DNA of 64,000 nucleotides, taken from assembly GCF_018881815.1 (NCBI RefSeq), contig NZ_JACVPP010000001.1, forward strand, positions 335,352 through 399,351, in the 5' to 3' direction. The DNA comes from Polynucleobacter sp. MWH-HuK1 (lineage in GTDB: Bacteria; Pseudomonadota; Gammaproteobacteria; Burkholderiales; Burkholderiaceae). This document shows positions 36,942-45,881 of this stretch, piece by piece; position 1 is the stretch's first letter, and every line of letters begins with the position of its first letter. The position numbers were made by a program, and so were the translations under genes. The notes below the pieces were generated by a model. It ran no database searches and was not told the origin of the DNA. It was given only the letters and a program-made list of their open reading frames with translations.

Positions 36942-37204
36942 TGCTTTTAAATCCTTGTATATATCTTAGTAGTAGTAGTAGTAAGGGCCCGGACTTACGT
37001 GGATAAGTCAAAAACTCTCTATAAAACAACACCTTAAACGCTAAAAAACCTGTGGAAAACTTTTGTATAAACACTGCATAAAACGGGGATAACTTTTTAC
37101 CAATACCCTATTTTTGCATGAAGCGAAGGATTTCCACAATTTATCCACATGTAACCCCCAAACTTATCCCCGGGGTTCTCCACAACCTTATCCACAACCC
37201 AGAA
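36942..37204. other. oriC region between dnaA and dnaN
   Basis: Two perfect DnaA boxes TTATCCACA lie at 37141-37149 and 37188-37196. Near-matches lie at 36998-37006 (CGTGGATAA), 37051-37059 (TGTGGAAAA), 37131-37138 and 37164-37172. On the dnaN side is a GC block (36985-36992), five TAG repeats (36967-36981) and an A/T-rich stretch. This fits an origin with DnaA boxes, a GC cluster and an unwinding element. A second box cluster lies on the other side of dnaA. Confidence 0.85.
36967..36984 (+). repeat. Five TAG trinucleotides plus TAA: candidate DnaA-trio
   Basis: The plus strand reads TAG five times and then TAA, followed at once by GGGCCCGG and, 6 bases later, the box CGTGGATAA. This is the order trio-GC cluster-DnaA box described for the basal unwinding system of bacterial origins. 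There, DnaA filaments engage repeats of 3'-GAT-5' on one strand. Confidence 0.7.
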
Positions 37205-38629
37205 TTAAGCTTTCAAGGTTTGTTCAATAACGTGAATTTCATGGTTCAACTGACTGTCGTGAGCTCGCTCATCTGCAATCTTCCGAACCGCATGTAAAAC
37301 CGTTGTGTGATCCCTACCACCAAATAACTCCCCAATTTCGGGCAGGCTCTTTTGTGTCAACTCCTTAGCCATAAACATGGCGATTTGGCGGGGTCTGGCT
37401 ATATTTGCTGGGCGTTTCTTTGAGTACATATCAGCAACCTTAATACTATAGAAATCAGCAACGGCCTTTTGTATATTTTCCACAGAAATTTGTCGGTTTT
37501 GAATTGAAAGTAAGTCTTTCAGCGCTGTTCTAGCAACCTCAATAGTTACCTCTTTGCCGTGAAAGCGGACAAAAGCCAAAATTTTCCTTAAAGCCCCCTC
37601 CAACTCTCTAACGTTTGAGCGAAGGTGTTTTGCCACAAAGAAAGCCACATCCTCACTCATGGGGATGCCCTCATTAATTGCTTTCTTCATCAGAATAGCA
37701 ACGCGCATTTCAAGTTCTGGCGGCTCTATTGCGACGGTTAAGCCTGAATCGAAGCGGGATATAAGTCGATCATCGATACCAGCCATCTCCTTGGGGTATG
37801 TGTCGCTAGTAATAATGACTTGCGACTTATTGCTTAATAGGGCCTCGAAAGCATAGAAAAACTCTTCCTGAGTCCTGGATTTCCCGCTAAAGAACTGGAT
37901 ATCGTCAATTAATAAAAGATCTAACGAATGGTAGTAGCGCTTAAATCGGTCAAAAGCCTTTTGTTGATAAGCTCGTACCACGTCGGAAACATATTGTTCT
38001 GCATGAATGTAACGGATTCGGGCGTTGGGCTTATCTTTAAGAAGGTGGTTCCCGATCGCGTGAATCAAATGGGTTTTACCAAGGCCGACACCACCATATA
38101 AAAACATGGGGTTATAAGAGGTGCCCGGATTATGGGCCACCTGAATTGAGGCAGCCCTTGCCAATTGGTTTGCTTTACCGGTCACAAATGTTTCGAATGT
38201 AAGGTTTGGGTTTAGTTTTGAGTGGTCCTCAATCTCAAAGCCCCCCTCTTCAATGGAAATTACAGGCTCCACAACTTCTGTAGCAACCACTTTTTGTTGC
38301 GCCTCTTCGGGTGTAATGGTTGTTTTGCTCCCCGGACTTGCCTCGGTCGCCAATGTAAATCCTACATTTATAGGGCGACCAAAATACTGGGACGCCAACT
38401 CTTGAAAGCGGTCGGCAAAAGTTTTCTTAATCCAATCTAACTTAAAGCGGTTTGGGGCTCCTATTGTTAGTGAGTCATCACTTTCAATAAAAGATAATAA
38501 GGTTAGGGGTTGAATCCATGTTTTAAACTGTTGGGGCGACAGTTCGCGAGATAAGATGCCAATAGCATCATCCCAAAATCCCAGTGGGCTGATTGAATTC
38601 AAGGCGGGGGGATTATGTAAGTTGCTCAT
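37205..38629 (-). CDS. dnaA: Chromosomal replication initiator DnaA
   Basis: From ATG 38629 the protein is 474 residues. Domain I begins [13 protein letters not shown]. The AAA+ Walker A is GGVGLGKT (about 179-186), with LLIDDIQFF as Walker B. The C-terminal DNA-binding signature is [15 protein letters not shown]. The frame extends 15 codons to a TTG at 38674, but that segment overlaps a DnaA box, so ATG 38629 is chosen. It heads the dnaA-dnaN-gyrB cluster and is divergent from rpmH. Confidence 0.97.
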   Translation of the reverse strand: MSNLHNPPALNSISPLGFWDDAIGILSRELSPQQFKTWIQPLTLLSFIESDDSLTIGAPNRFKLDWIKKTFADRFQELASQYFGRPINVGFTLATEASPGSKTTITPEEAQQKVVATEVVEPVISIEEGGFEIEDHSKLNPNLTFETFVTGKANQLARAASIQVAHNPGTSYNPMFLYGGVGLGKTHLIHAIGNHLLKDKPNARIRYIHAEQYVSDVVRAYQQKAFDRFKRYYHSLDLLLIDDIQFFSGKSRTQEEFFYAFEALLSNKSQVIITSDTYPKEMAGIDDRLISRFDSGLTVAIEPPELEMRVAILMKKAINEGIPMSEDVAFFVAKHLRSNVRELEGALRKILAFVRFHGKEVTIEVARTALKDLLSIQNRQISVENIQKAVADFYSIKVADMYSKKRPANIARPRQIAMFMAKELTQKSLPEIGELFGGRDHTTVLHAVRKIADERAHDSQLNHEIHVIEQTLKA

Positions 38630-38664
38630 ATTTTTGGAGGATCCATTGTAGCGATCCCATAAAG

Positions 38665-38714
38665 TTATCCACAAGCTACAAAAACGTGGAAAACCTGTGG
38701 ATAACTTGTGAATA
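38665..38714. promoter_or_regulatory. DnaA-box cluster upstream of dnaA
   Basis: TTATCCACA (38665-38673) and TGTGGATAA (38696-38704) are perfect boxes in opposite orientation. CGTGGAAAA (near 38685) and TTGTGAATAA (near 38706) are weaker matches. They lie between dnaA and rpmH and could serve autoregulation of dnaA or be the second half of a bipartite origin. Confidence 0.8.
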
Positions 38715-38851
38715 ATGGAAAATTCTCTATTTAAATTAATGATTTAAGAGAAATTTAGCCAAAAATAAAGAAAAACACCTACATATTCATCAAGATAGAT
38801 TGACCTTTTGCTCCGCAACAAGGAAAATATTTGGTTTTCCAGGGATCGAAC

Positions 38852-38986
38852 ATGAAAAGAACTTACCAACCCTCAGTAACACGTCGCAAGCGCACTCACG
38901 GCTTTCGCATTCGGATGAAAACCAAAAGCGGACGCGCGGTTTTAAATGCACGTCGTGCAAAAGGCCGTAAGCGTTTGGCTGTTTAA
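38852..38986 (+). CDS. rpmH: 50S ribosomal protein L34
   Basis: The 44-residue basic protein starts [19 protein letters not shown] and ends [11 protein letters not shown], the standard L34. It is too short for many ORF callers but unmistakable. A small hairpin (38822-38840) precedes its start. It begins the rightward rpmH-rnpA-yidD-yidC cluster. Confidence 0.98.
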
Positions 38987-38994
38987 TTTAGCCA

Positions 38995-39312
38995 TTGAAT
39001 AGCGCTAGGATTTCTGAATTACTAAAAATACGCCCACAGACAAGTTTGTGCTGGGGTGTATATGCTGCACCCACCCAAGGGGGCGCCAAGCCTGACTTGG
39101 GGGTTGCTGTAGCAAAGAAGTTGGCCAAAAGAGCGGTTGATCGAAATCGTCTCAAGAGAATGATTCGCGAATTGGTTTGGGCGGCCCAAGCCAACACCTT
39201 AAAAAAGGATGTTGTAGTAAAGCTTAAAAAACCCATTGGTCGCGAAACACGAGGCAGACTTAGAAAAAAAGAAAAAGAAATTCTGCGCTCTCAAATTTCA
39301 GGGTTAATTTAA
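38995..39312 (+). CDS. rnpA: Ribonuclease P protein component
   Basis: The 105-residue basic protein contains the RNP motif KRAVDRNRLKRMIRE (about 45-59). It pairs with the catalytic RNA to mature tRNA 5' ends. The apparent start is TTG at 38995, 8 bp after rpmH. It overlaps nothing and ends 1 bp before yidD. Confidence 0.95.
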   Translation: MNSARISELLKIRPQTSLCWGVYAAPTQGGAKPDLGVAVAKKLAKRAVDRNRLKRMIRELVWAAQANTLKKDVVVKLKKPIGRETRGRLRKKEKEILRSQISGLI

Positions 39313-39313
39313 A

Positions 39314-39553
39314 GTGCGCGTTTTAAACAATATGGCAATAAAGTTGGTAAAAATTTACCAACTAACATTAAGCCCGTATGTAGGAATGCACTGCAAATAC
39401 GTGCCCAGTTGTTCGCAATATGCTTGTGACTGCTTTAGTCATTATGGATTTTTGAAAAGCCTTGGATTAATGGTGTGGCGTATCTTGCGTTGCAACCCAT
39501 GGTCACACGGTGGCTATGATCCCGCTTTAAAAGATACAAAAACATCAACTTAA
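39314..39553 (+). CDS. yidD: Membrane protein insertion efficiency factor YidD
   Basis: The 79-residue protein has the YidD signature KYVPSCSQYACDCFSHYG and RILRCNPWSHGGYDP. It is a small amphipathic membrane-associated factor assisting YidC-dependent insertion. The start is GTG at 39314, directly after rnpA. Confidence 0.95.
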   Translation: MRVLNNMAIKLVKIYQLTLSPYVGMHCKYVPSCSQYACDCFSHYGFLKSLGLMVWRILRCNPWSHGGYDPALKDTKTST

Positions 39554-39563
39554 GTGAATGTAA

Positions 39564-41237
39564 ATGGACTTTAAAAAAACAATTCTTTGGGCTGTATTCT
39601 CGATGTCGGGTCTTATGCTCTACAACAATTGGCAGGTTCATGAAGGCAAGCCATCTTTATTTGGTGGAGTACCAGCAAGTGCCCCAGCGGCTGCCGATAA
39701 AGCGGTTGCCGCCAGCAAGGTTGATATTCCTGCACAAATTTCCAGTTCGCCGGCTGTTGCTGCGACCCCTACTATTAATAGCGGCGCCATTGAGAGCGCA
39801 GAAAAATTCACATTACAAAACGACGTTTTGGTGCTAGAGATAAGTGCAAGCGGCGCAAACGTTGTTGACGCAAAACTACTGAAATCTTTAACCGCAGAAA
39901 ATAAGCCGGTTGAATTGTTCCAATACACACCAACACATAAATACTTTGCACGTTCAGGATTAATTTCCCTCGGAAATAATGATCTTCCAAACCATACGAG
40001 TACATTTAAGCTGGCTCAATCCGGCAAAGATGGTTCGGGCAGGCCGTTTGCCGTTTTTGTTAGCGAGCGCAATGGTGTTAAGTTGGAAAAAACATTCATT
40101 CTTAATCCAGGCAGCTATGTTGTGGATGTAGGGCATCGCGTTACCCAATCATCAAACAACCCAAACCCACTTGTTCTATACACAGAGATTGTGCGTGATG
40201 CATCACAAGAGCAAAAAATCGGCCCCTTCGACGGCGCCTTTTCTGCTAGTACCTTTACCGGACCTGCTGCTTACACCGACAAAGAAAAATTTAATAAGCT
40301 TGAGTTCACGGCAATTGATAAAAACAAGATCACCATCCCCACTCAAGTAGCGGCTGGTGAGCCAGCCTGGATTGCAATGGTCCAACATTATTTCGCAAGC
40401 GCGTGGATTCCGGGCGACAAGGTTGTGCGCGATATTTACGCCGGCAGAATTGACAACGGCCTCTATCGAATTGGTATGCAAACCCCCCTTGGAGTGGTTG
40501 CCTCGGGATCTTCTGTTGTGGAAAAAGCGAAGTTATTTGTTGGTCCACAAGAAGAGCGTGTTTTAGAAACTATTGCCCCTGGATTTGAGTTGCTGAAAGA
40601 CTATGGCTACTTAACAATTCTGGCCAAACCAATTTTTTGGCTGCTAGACAATATTCATTCTTATGTTGGCAACTGGGGTTGGTCAATTATTCTTTTGACC
40701 ATCTTAATTAAGTTGGTGTTCTTCCCGCTTTCTGCCGCAAGCTATAAATCAATGGCGCGCATGAAGGAAGTACAACCTCGCTTGGTGGCCATGAAAGAGC
40801 AGTACAAAGGCGAGCCACAAAAACTCAATCAAGCCATGATGGAGATGTATCGCAAGGAAAAGATTAACCCGTTGGGAGGCTGTCTCCCCGTGCTTATTCA
40901 AATCCCAGTGTTTATCTCCTTGTATTGGGTTTTATTGTCCTCGGTTGAGATGCGTGGGGCGCCATGGGTATTGTGGATTCATGATCTTTCGGTTCCAGAC
41001 CCGTATTACATCCTTCCGGTAATTATGGCCGCTTCAATGTTTGTGCAAACTAAGTTGAACCCAACACCACCAGACCCAGTTCAGGCAAAAATCATGATGT
41101 ACATGCCAATTGTTTTCTCGGTTATGTTCTTCTTCTTCCCTGCTGGTTTAGTTTTGTACTGGGTCGTGAATAACTTACTATCAATTGCACAGCAGTGGCA
41201 GATTAACCAAATGTTTGGAAAAAAGCCCGCCAAGTAA
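39564..41237 (+). CDS. yidC: Membrane protein insertase YidC
   Basis: The 557-residue protein has an N-terminal membrane helix (about 5-21) and a large periplasmic domain to about 345. A C-terminal five-helix insertase core follows. The core contains the hydrophilic-groove segment YKSMARMKEVQPRL and the conserved CLPVLIQIPVFISLY. It inserts inner-membrane proteins, including the c subunit of ATP synthase encoded in this window. It ends in a short basic tail. Confidence 0.98.
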   Translation: MDFKKTILWAVFSMSGLMLYNNWQVHEGKPSLFGGVPASAPAAADKAVAASKVDIPAQISSSPAVAATPTINSGAIESAEKFTLQNDVLVLEISASGANVVDAKLLKSLTAENKPVELFQYTPTHKYFARSGLISLGNNDLPNHTSTFKLAQSGKDGSGRPFAVFVSERNGVKLEKTFILNPGSYVVDVGHRVTQSSNNPNPLVLYTEIVRDASQEQKIGPFDGAFSASTFTGPAAYTDKEKFNKLEFTAIDKNKITIPTQVAAGEPAWIAMVQHYFASAWIPGDKVVRDIYAGRIDNGLYRIGMQTPLGVVASGSSVVEKAKLFVGPQEERVLETIAPGFELLKDYGYLTILAKPIFWLLDNIHSYVGNWGWSIILLTILIKLVFFPLSAASYKSMARMKEVQPRLVAMKEQYKGEPQKLNQAMMEMYRKEKINPLGGCLPVLIQIPVFISLYWVLLSSVEMRGAPWVLWIHDLSVPDPYYILPVIMAASMFVQTKLNPTPPDPVQAKIMMYMPIVFSVMFFFFPAGLVLYWVVNNLLSIAQQWQINQMFGKKPAK

Positions 41238-41276
41238 TGTGCGAGCGGCATAAAACTTTGTAATAAGTAGACAGCA

Positions 41277-42641
41277 ATGATGACGAGAAAATTGCCCATC
41301 ATTGCTGTTGCAACCGCACAGGGTAAAGCTGGGGTGGGTGTTGTTCGCATTAGTGGACAAAACCTGCAACCGATCGCAAACACCCTCTTTCAAAAAAAAC
41401 TTTCTCCACGTCAAGCCTACTTATTAACGTTGTGTGACGAACATGGCGATGCTATTGATCAGCTTATTGCCATTTACTTTGCTGGACCGGCCTCATTTAC
41501 GGGTGAAGATGTTTTAGAGCTTCAGTGTCACGGTGGGCCACAACTACTTGAGCTGGTAATAAAGCGCTGCCTAGAGTTGGGAAAAAATGAGGGGCTTGTA
41601 ATCGCGGAGCCTGGCGAATTTACTTTGCGCGCCTATCTTAATAACAAGATCGATTTGACCCAAGCCGAAGCAATTGCTGATTTGATTGATGCGCAAAGTG
41701 AGGCGGCTGTGCGCGGTGCGGCGCGTTCTTTGCAAGGCGCTTTTTCTGATGACATTAACAATCTCATCGAAGAAATTACTCAACTTAGAATTTTGGTTGA
41801 ATCGACTCTAGATTTTCCAGAGGAGGAGATTGAGTTTTTGGAAAACGCCCAAGCGCGTCAACGCCTGGCAGCCGTTAAAGAAAAGTTACAAACTTTACGT
41901 GCCGGTGCCAAACAGGGAAAAATTCTGCGAGATGGAATCCAGTTGGTTTTGGCTGGGGCTCCGAACGTAGGGAAAAGCTCCCTGTTAAATCGTTTGGCTG
42001 GCGAAGAGGTGGCTATTGTTACCCCAATTGCCGGAACTACCCGGGATCGAGTAAAGGAAAGCATCACCGTTGATGGTGTGCCAATGCATATTATTGATAC
42101 CGCAGGCTTGAGAGAAACGTCCGACATAGTCGAAGCAAAGGGGATTGAGAGATCTTGGGACGCCATTCGCCTTGCTGATATGGTGATTTTTTTGATTGAT
42201 GCCCAGGCGGGCAATCAAGAAGATGGGCTAAAAGCCCAGATTTTGAAGGAATTACCCCCTAAATGCGCTGTGCTTGAGGTGGTTAATAAGATGGATTTGC
42301 TGACAGACCCTCAAAAATTGCCGTCCGACCAAGTCTTGCTGGTTTCCGCCAAAACTGGAGTGGGAATAGATCGGTTGAAACAGAAGATTTTGGAAGTTGT
42401 AGGCTGGGATGGGCCTCAAGAGGGCACAATTTTGGCTCGTAGAAGACATTTAGACTGCATAGAGCGGGCTGCTGAACATATTGAAAAATCTGAGCAGTTT
42501 GCTGCAAATGGCAACAATTCGCTGGAGTTATTTGCAGAAGAGCTATCTTTAGCACAAAAACACCTTGGCGAAATCACCGGCAAGGTGCTCCCTGATGACC
42601 TTTTGGGCAAAATCTTCAGTCAATTTTGTATTGGCAAGTAA
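41277..42641 (+). CDS. mnmE: tRNA modification GTPase MnmE (TrmE)
   Basis: The 454-residue protein has the N-terminal tetrahydrofolate-binding domain and a helical domain. The inserted G domain carries GAPNVGKSS (G1) and DTAG (G3). It ends with the invariant CIGK, which carries the catalytic cysteine. It acts with MnmG (encoded at 25012-26934) on U34 of tRNA. It is 39 bp after yidC. Confidence 0.98.
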   Translation: MMTRKLPIIAVATAQGKAGVGVVRISGQNLQPIANTLFQKKLSPRQAYLLTLCDEHGDAIDQLIAIYFAGPASFTGEDVLELQCHGGPQLLELVIKRCLELGKNEGLVIAEPGEFTLRAYLNNKIDLTQAEAIADLIDAQSEAAVRGAARSLQGAFSDDINNLIEEITQLRILVESTLDFPEEEIEFLENAQARQRLAAVKEKLQTLRAGAKQGKILRDGIQLVLAGAPNVGKSSLLNRLAGEEVAIVTPIAGTTRDRVKESITVDGVPMHIIDTAGLRETSDIVEAKGIERSWDAIRLADMVIFLIDAQAGNQEDGLKAQILKELPPKCAVLEVVNKMDLLTDPQKLPSDQVLLVSAKTGVGIDRLKQKILEVVGWDGPQEGTILARRRHLDCIERAAEHIEKSEQFAANGNNSLELFAEELSLAQKHLGEITGKVLPDDLLGKIFSQFCIGK

Positions 42642-42731
42642 AGGGTTTGTGCGGTGTGGGGCTGGGGGTAAAAATTCACCCAAAATGATAAAATTGTCGG
42701 ATTAAAAAATTCAATCTTCATAGGGAAACAT

Positions 42732-44597
42732 ATGACTTCAACTACCAGTGGCCAAATCAATGTGAATGCGCCAGCTTACGTAAAAAACAAGCGTTTAATT
42801 GAGTGGGTTGGCGAAGTTGCCGCTCTGACTAAGCCTGACGCTATTCGTTGGTGCGATGGCTCACAGGCTGAGTACGATGAGCTTTGCGAGTTGTTGGTTT
42901 CGGCCGGTGTATTTAAGCGCCTTAACCCTGCCAAACGTAAAAATTCCTTTTTAGCATTATCCGATCCCGAAGATGTGGCGCGTGTTGAAGACCGCACCTT
43001 TATTTGCTCTGCCAAGAAAGAAGATGCTGGTCCAACCAATAACTGGGTGGAGCCTAGCGAGATGCGTGCAACATTGAACCCATTATTTGATGGCTGCATG
43101 CGTGGCAGAACAATGTATGTTGTGCCATTTTCAATGGGCCCAATTGGCTCACCAATTGCACACATTGGCGTGGAGTTGTCTGATAGTCCTTACGTTGCTA
43201 TCAATATGAAATTGATGACTCGTATGGGTAAGGCGGTTATTGATCAGTTGGGCACTGACGGCGAGTTCGTTCCTTGCATCCACACAGTTGGCAAGCCTTT
43301 GGCTGCCGGTGAAAAAGACGTTGCATGGCCTAACAACAAGAACAAATATATTGTTCATTACCCAGAAACTCGTGAGATCTGGTCCTTTGGATCTGGCTAC
43401 GGCGGTAATGCATTGTTGGGCAAAAAATGTTTTGCCTTGCGTATCGCATCGAACATGGGCCGTGACCAAGGCTGGCTCGCTGAGCATATGTTGATTTTGG
43501 GTGTCACTTCACCCGAAGGTAAGAAATACCATATCGCTGCAGCGTTCCCATCTGCGTGTGGCAAAACCAACTTCTCCATGATGATTCCTCCTGCAGGATT
43601 TGATGGTTGGAAAGTAACTACTATTGGTGACGACATTGCTTGGATCAAGCCACGCAAAGACCCTGTCACCGGCAAAACCCGTTTATTTGCGATCAACCCT
43701 GAATCTGGCTACTTTGGCGTAGCTCCCGGAACTAATCGCCAAACAAACCAAAACTGTATCGACTCATTGAACCAAGACGTGATTTTCACTAACGTTGGTT
43801 TGACTGATGATGGTGATGTTTGGTGGGAGGGCTTAACAGAAACTCCACCAGCACACTTGATCGACTGGCAAGGTAAAGACTGGACTCCTGCTGATGGTGC
43901 TGCTGGTCGTAAAGCCGCACATCCAAACTCACGTTTCACCGTTGCTGCAACCAATAACCCAGCGGTTGATCCAAACTGGGATGATCCTGCGGGCGTTCCA
44001 ATTGATGCTTTCTTGTTCGGTGGTCGCCGTTCAAATACTGTGCCTTTGGTTAGCGAAGCACGTGATTGGGTTGAGGGTGTTTACATGGCTGCAACACTGG
44101 GCTCAGAAACTACAGCAGCGATTACAGGACAGATTGGCGTTGTGCGCCGTGACCCATTTGCAATGATCGCATTTGCTGGTTACAACATGAGCGACTACTT
44201 CCAACACTGGTTAAATATTGGTAAGAAGCTAGAAGCTGAAGGCGCTGTATTGCCGAAGATCTACTGTGTGAATTGGTTCCGTAAAGATGAAAATGGCAAG
44301 TTTGTATGGCCTGGCTTTGGCGAGAACATGCGCGTTCTCTCTTGGATTTTGAATCGAGCCGAAGGCAAGGCCAATGGCAAAGAAACGCCGTTTGGCATTA
44401 CCCCAGAGTACGCAGATATGCACTGGGGTGGGCTTGACTACTCAGCAGAGAAGTTCATGAAAGCAATCAATGTTGGAATTGAAGACTGGAAGAATGAACT
44501 TAAACTTCATACAGAATTGTTCGAACACCTTGGCGATCGTTTGCCAAAAGAGTTGAAAGAAACTCGCTCTAAGATCGAACAACGTTTGAATGCTTAA
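42732..44597 (+). CDS. pckG: Phosphoenolpyruvate carboxykinase (GTP)
   Basis: The 621-residue protein is the GTP-dependent class. The P-loop FPSACGKTN is at 272-280 and the metal-site segment GDDIAW at 299-304. The family landmarks [15 protein letters not shown] precede them. It interconverts oxaloacetate and phosphoenolpyruvate, feeding gluconeogenesis. A 90-bp gap with a G-rich stretch precedes it, so it probably has its own promoter. Confidence 0.97.
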   Translation: MTSTTSGQINVNAPAYVKNKRLIEWVGEVAALTKPDAIRWCDGSQAEYDELCELLVSAGVFKRLNPAKRKNSFLALSDPEDVARVEDRTFICSAKKEDAGPTNNWVEPSEMRATLNPLFDGCMRGRTMYVVPFSMGPIGSPIAHIGVELSDSPYVAINMKLMTRMGKAVIDQLGTDGEFVPCIHTVGKPLAAGEKDVAWPNNKNKYIVHYPETREIWSFGSGYGGNALLGKKCFALRIASNMGRDQGWLAEHMLILGVTSPEGKKYHIAAAFPSACGKTNFSMMIPPAGFDGWKVTTIGDDIAWIKPRKDPVTGKTRLFAINPESGYFGVAPGTNRQTNQNCIDSLNQDVIFTNVGLTDDGDVWWEGLTETPPAHLIDWQGKDWTPADGAAGRKAAHPNSRFTVAATNNPAVDPNWDDPAGVPIDAFLFGGRRSNTVPLVSEARDWVEGVYMAATLGSETTAAITGQIGVVRRDPFAMIAFAGYNMSDYFQHWLNIGKKLEAEGAVLPKIYCVNWFRKDENGKFVWPGFGENMRVLSWILNRAEGKANGKETPFGITPEYADMHWGGLDYSAEKFMKAINVGIEDWKNELKLHTELFEHLGDRLPKELKETRSKIEQRLNA

Positions 44598-44645
44598 TGC
44601 TGATTAGTCTTTAGTAATCACAAACGTTTTATATAGTTTTATTAA

Positions 44646-45881
44646 ATGACTAAACCCCAACACCATGAAATAGTGGTGATTGGGGCGGGCATTTGTGGGG
44701 CAACCATTGCAAATGAGTTGCTCGAGCGCGGCAAACCAGTTTGTATTATTGACGCCGCCGCATCTCCAGCTACCGCCTGTTCAAGCCATGCTTATGCCAT
44801 TGCTCATCCCCATATTGGCAAAGGCTCTCCACGCTTACTGCGTCTAACACGCATTGCATTTTTGCTTGCAGAAGCGCGCTGGAAAAATACATGGCACCAA
44901 CATGGCATATTTCAGCCGACCAAAAAAGATAAGGTATTTGATCGCACACAAGTGATGGAGCATCTTCGCTCCCTAGATCTTGATGTCGATATGGCAATGG
45001 CTATGGATGCTAAAGAGGCACAGCGGGTTTGTGGAATTGAGCAAAGCGGTGTTTGGTTACCGCGAGGTGCCGGTTTAAATTTATACGAAGCAAGCAAACA
45101 GCTCTTGAAGAATCATGATCGGTTGACTTGCGTTTGGAATGCACGTATTACGCGCCTTGAAAAGGGTGTTAAATCTTGGCATTTATTCGACGCAAAAAAT
45201 GAGATGCTTGTTTCGGCCGACAAGGTGGTCGTTGCTTGTGCCATGGATGCCAAGTCTTTAATGAAAAGCATTGATATCCGCCTGCCTTTGAGGCCTGTGC
45301 GCGGACAGCTCAGTATTTTCTCGGTTAAAGAAGGGGATCCTTGGGTTGAAAGGTTGCCAAGAGTTGGTGTTTCTGGTGATGGTTATTGTTTGCCTGCGAC
45401 TTGTTTAGAGGATGGCAGCTATCAATGGATTGTGGGCTCGAGCTTTGATGAGGGTCAAGACGATCTGGAGCCAAGAGGTGAAAGTGATGACTTCAATCGC
45501 CAACAGGCAAAGGGCCTGTTGGCTTATGAAGAGGGCGATGCTCGCTCGTTAGTGAAGGCCAGTGAATTTGTTGGCGTTCGCTGTGTTGCCGGTGATCGCT
45601 TGCCTATCATCGGCGCACTCACTCAGCGCCCAGGAATATTTTTGGCTACCGCCTTGGGGTCGCGTGGAATTTTATGGTCCGCTCTAGCAGCCAAGCTTAT
45701 TACCGCTCAGCTACTAGAGGATGAATTTGCTTTGCTGGCGCGCTTGGGTTTTGCGGCTGATTTAGTTGCTGCACTTGCGCCAGCCCGTTTCTTCGCAGGG
45801 GCTTTAGCAGCGCCCTCTGCTTTGGGGGCTTTGGCCTCAAATTCAAAACCGATTTTGCCTGCTGAATCTAAGGCTAAATAA
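44646..45881 (+). CDS. mnmC: MnmC2-like FAD-dependent tRNA-modifying oxidoreductase
   Basis: The 411-residue protein has a GxGxxG FAD loop (GAGICGA, 13-19). The MnmC-type segment VGVRCVAGDRLPIIG lies near 320-334, and the family tail LVAALAPARF lies near the end. In E. coli MnmC this domain removes the carboxymethyl group from cmnm5s2U made by MnmE-MnmG. Here the methyltransferase half is absent, so the protein is only the oxidoreductase half. Its last 58 codons lie antisense to the 3' end of topB. A general D-amino-acid-oxidase-like role cannot be excluded. Confidence 0.7.
   Translation: MTKPQHHEIVVIGAGICGATIANELLERGKPVCIIDAAASPATACSSHAYAIAHPHIGKGSPRLLRLTRIAFLLAEARWKNTWHQHGIFQPTKKDKVFDRTQVMEHLRSLDLDVDMAMAMDAKEAQRVCGIEQSGVWLPRGAGLNLYEASKQLLKNHDRLTCVWNARITRLEKGVKSWHLFDAKNEMLVSADKVVVACAMDAKSLMKSIDIRLPLRPVRGQLSIFSVKEGDPWVERLPRVGVSGDGYCLPATCLEDGSYQWIVGSSFDEGQDDLEPRGESDDFNRQQAKGLLAYEEGDARSLVKASEFVGVRCVAGDRLPIIGALTQRPGIFLATALGSRGILWSALAAKLITAQLLEDEFALLARLGFAADLVAALAPARFFAGALAAPSALGALASNSKPILPAESKAK

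Noticed and set aside
38630..38674. TTG-started 15-residue extension of DnaA
   Set aside because: It overlaps a perfect DnaA box and has no family similarity, so ATG 38629 is preferred.
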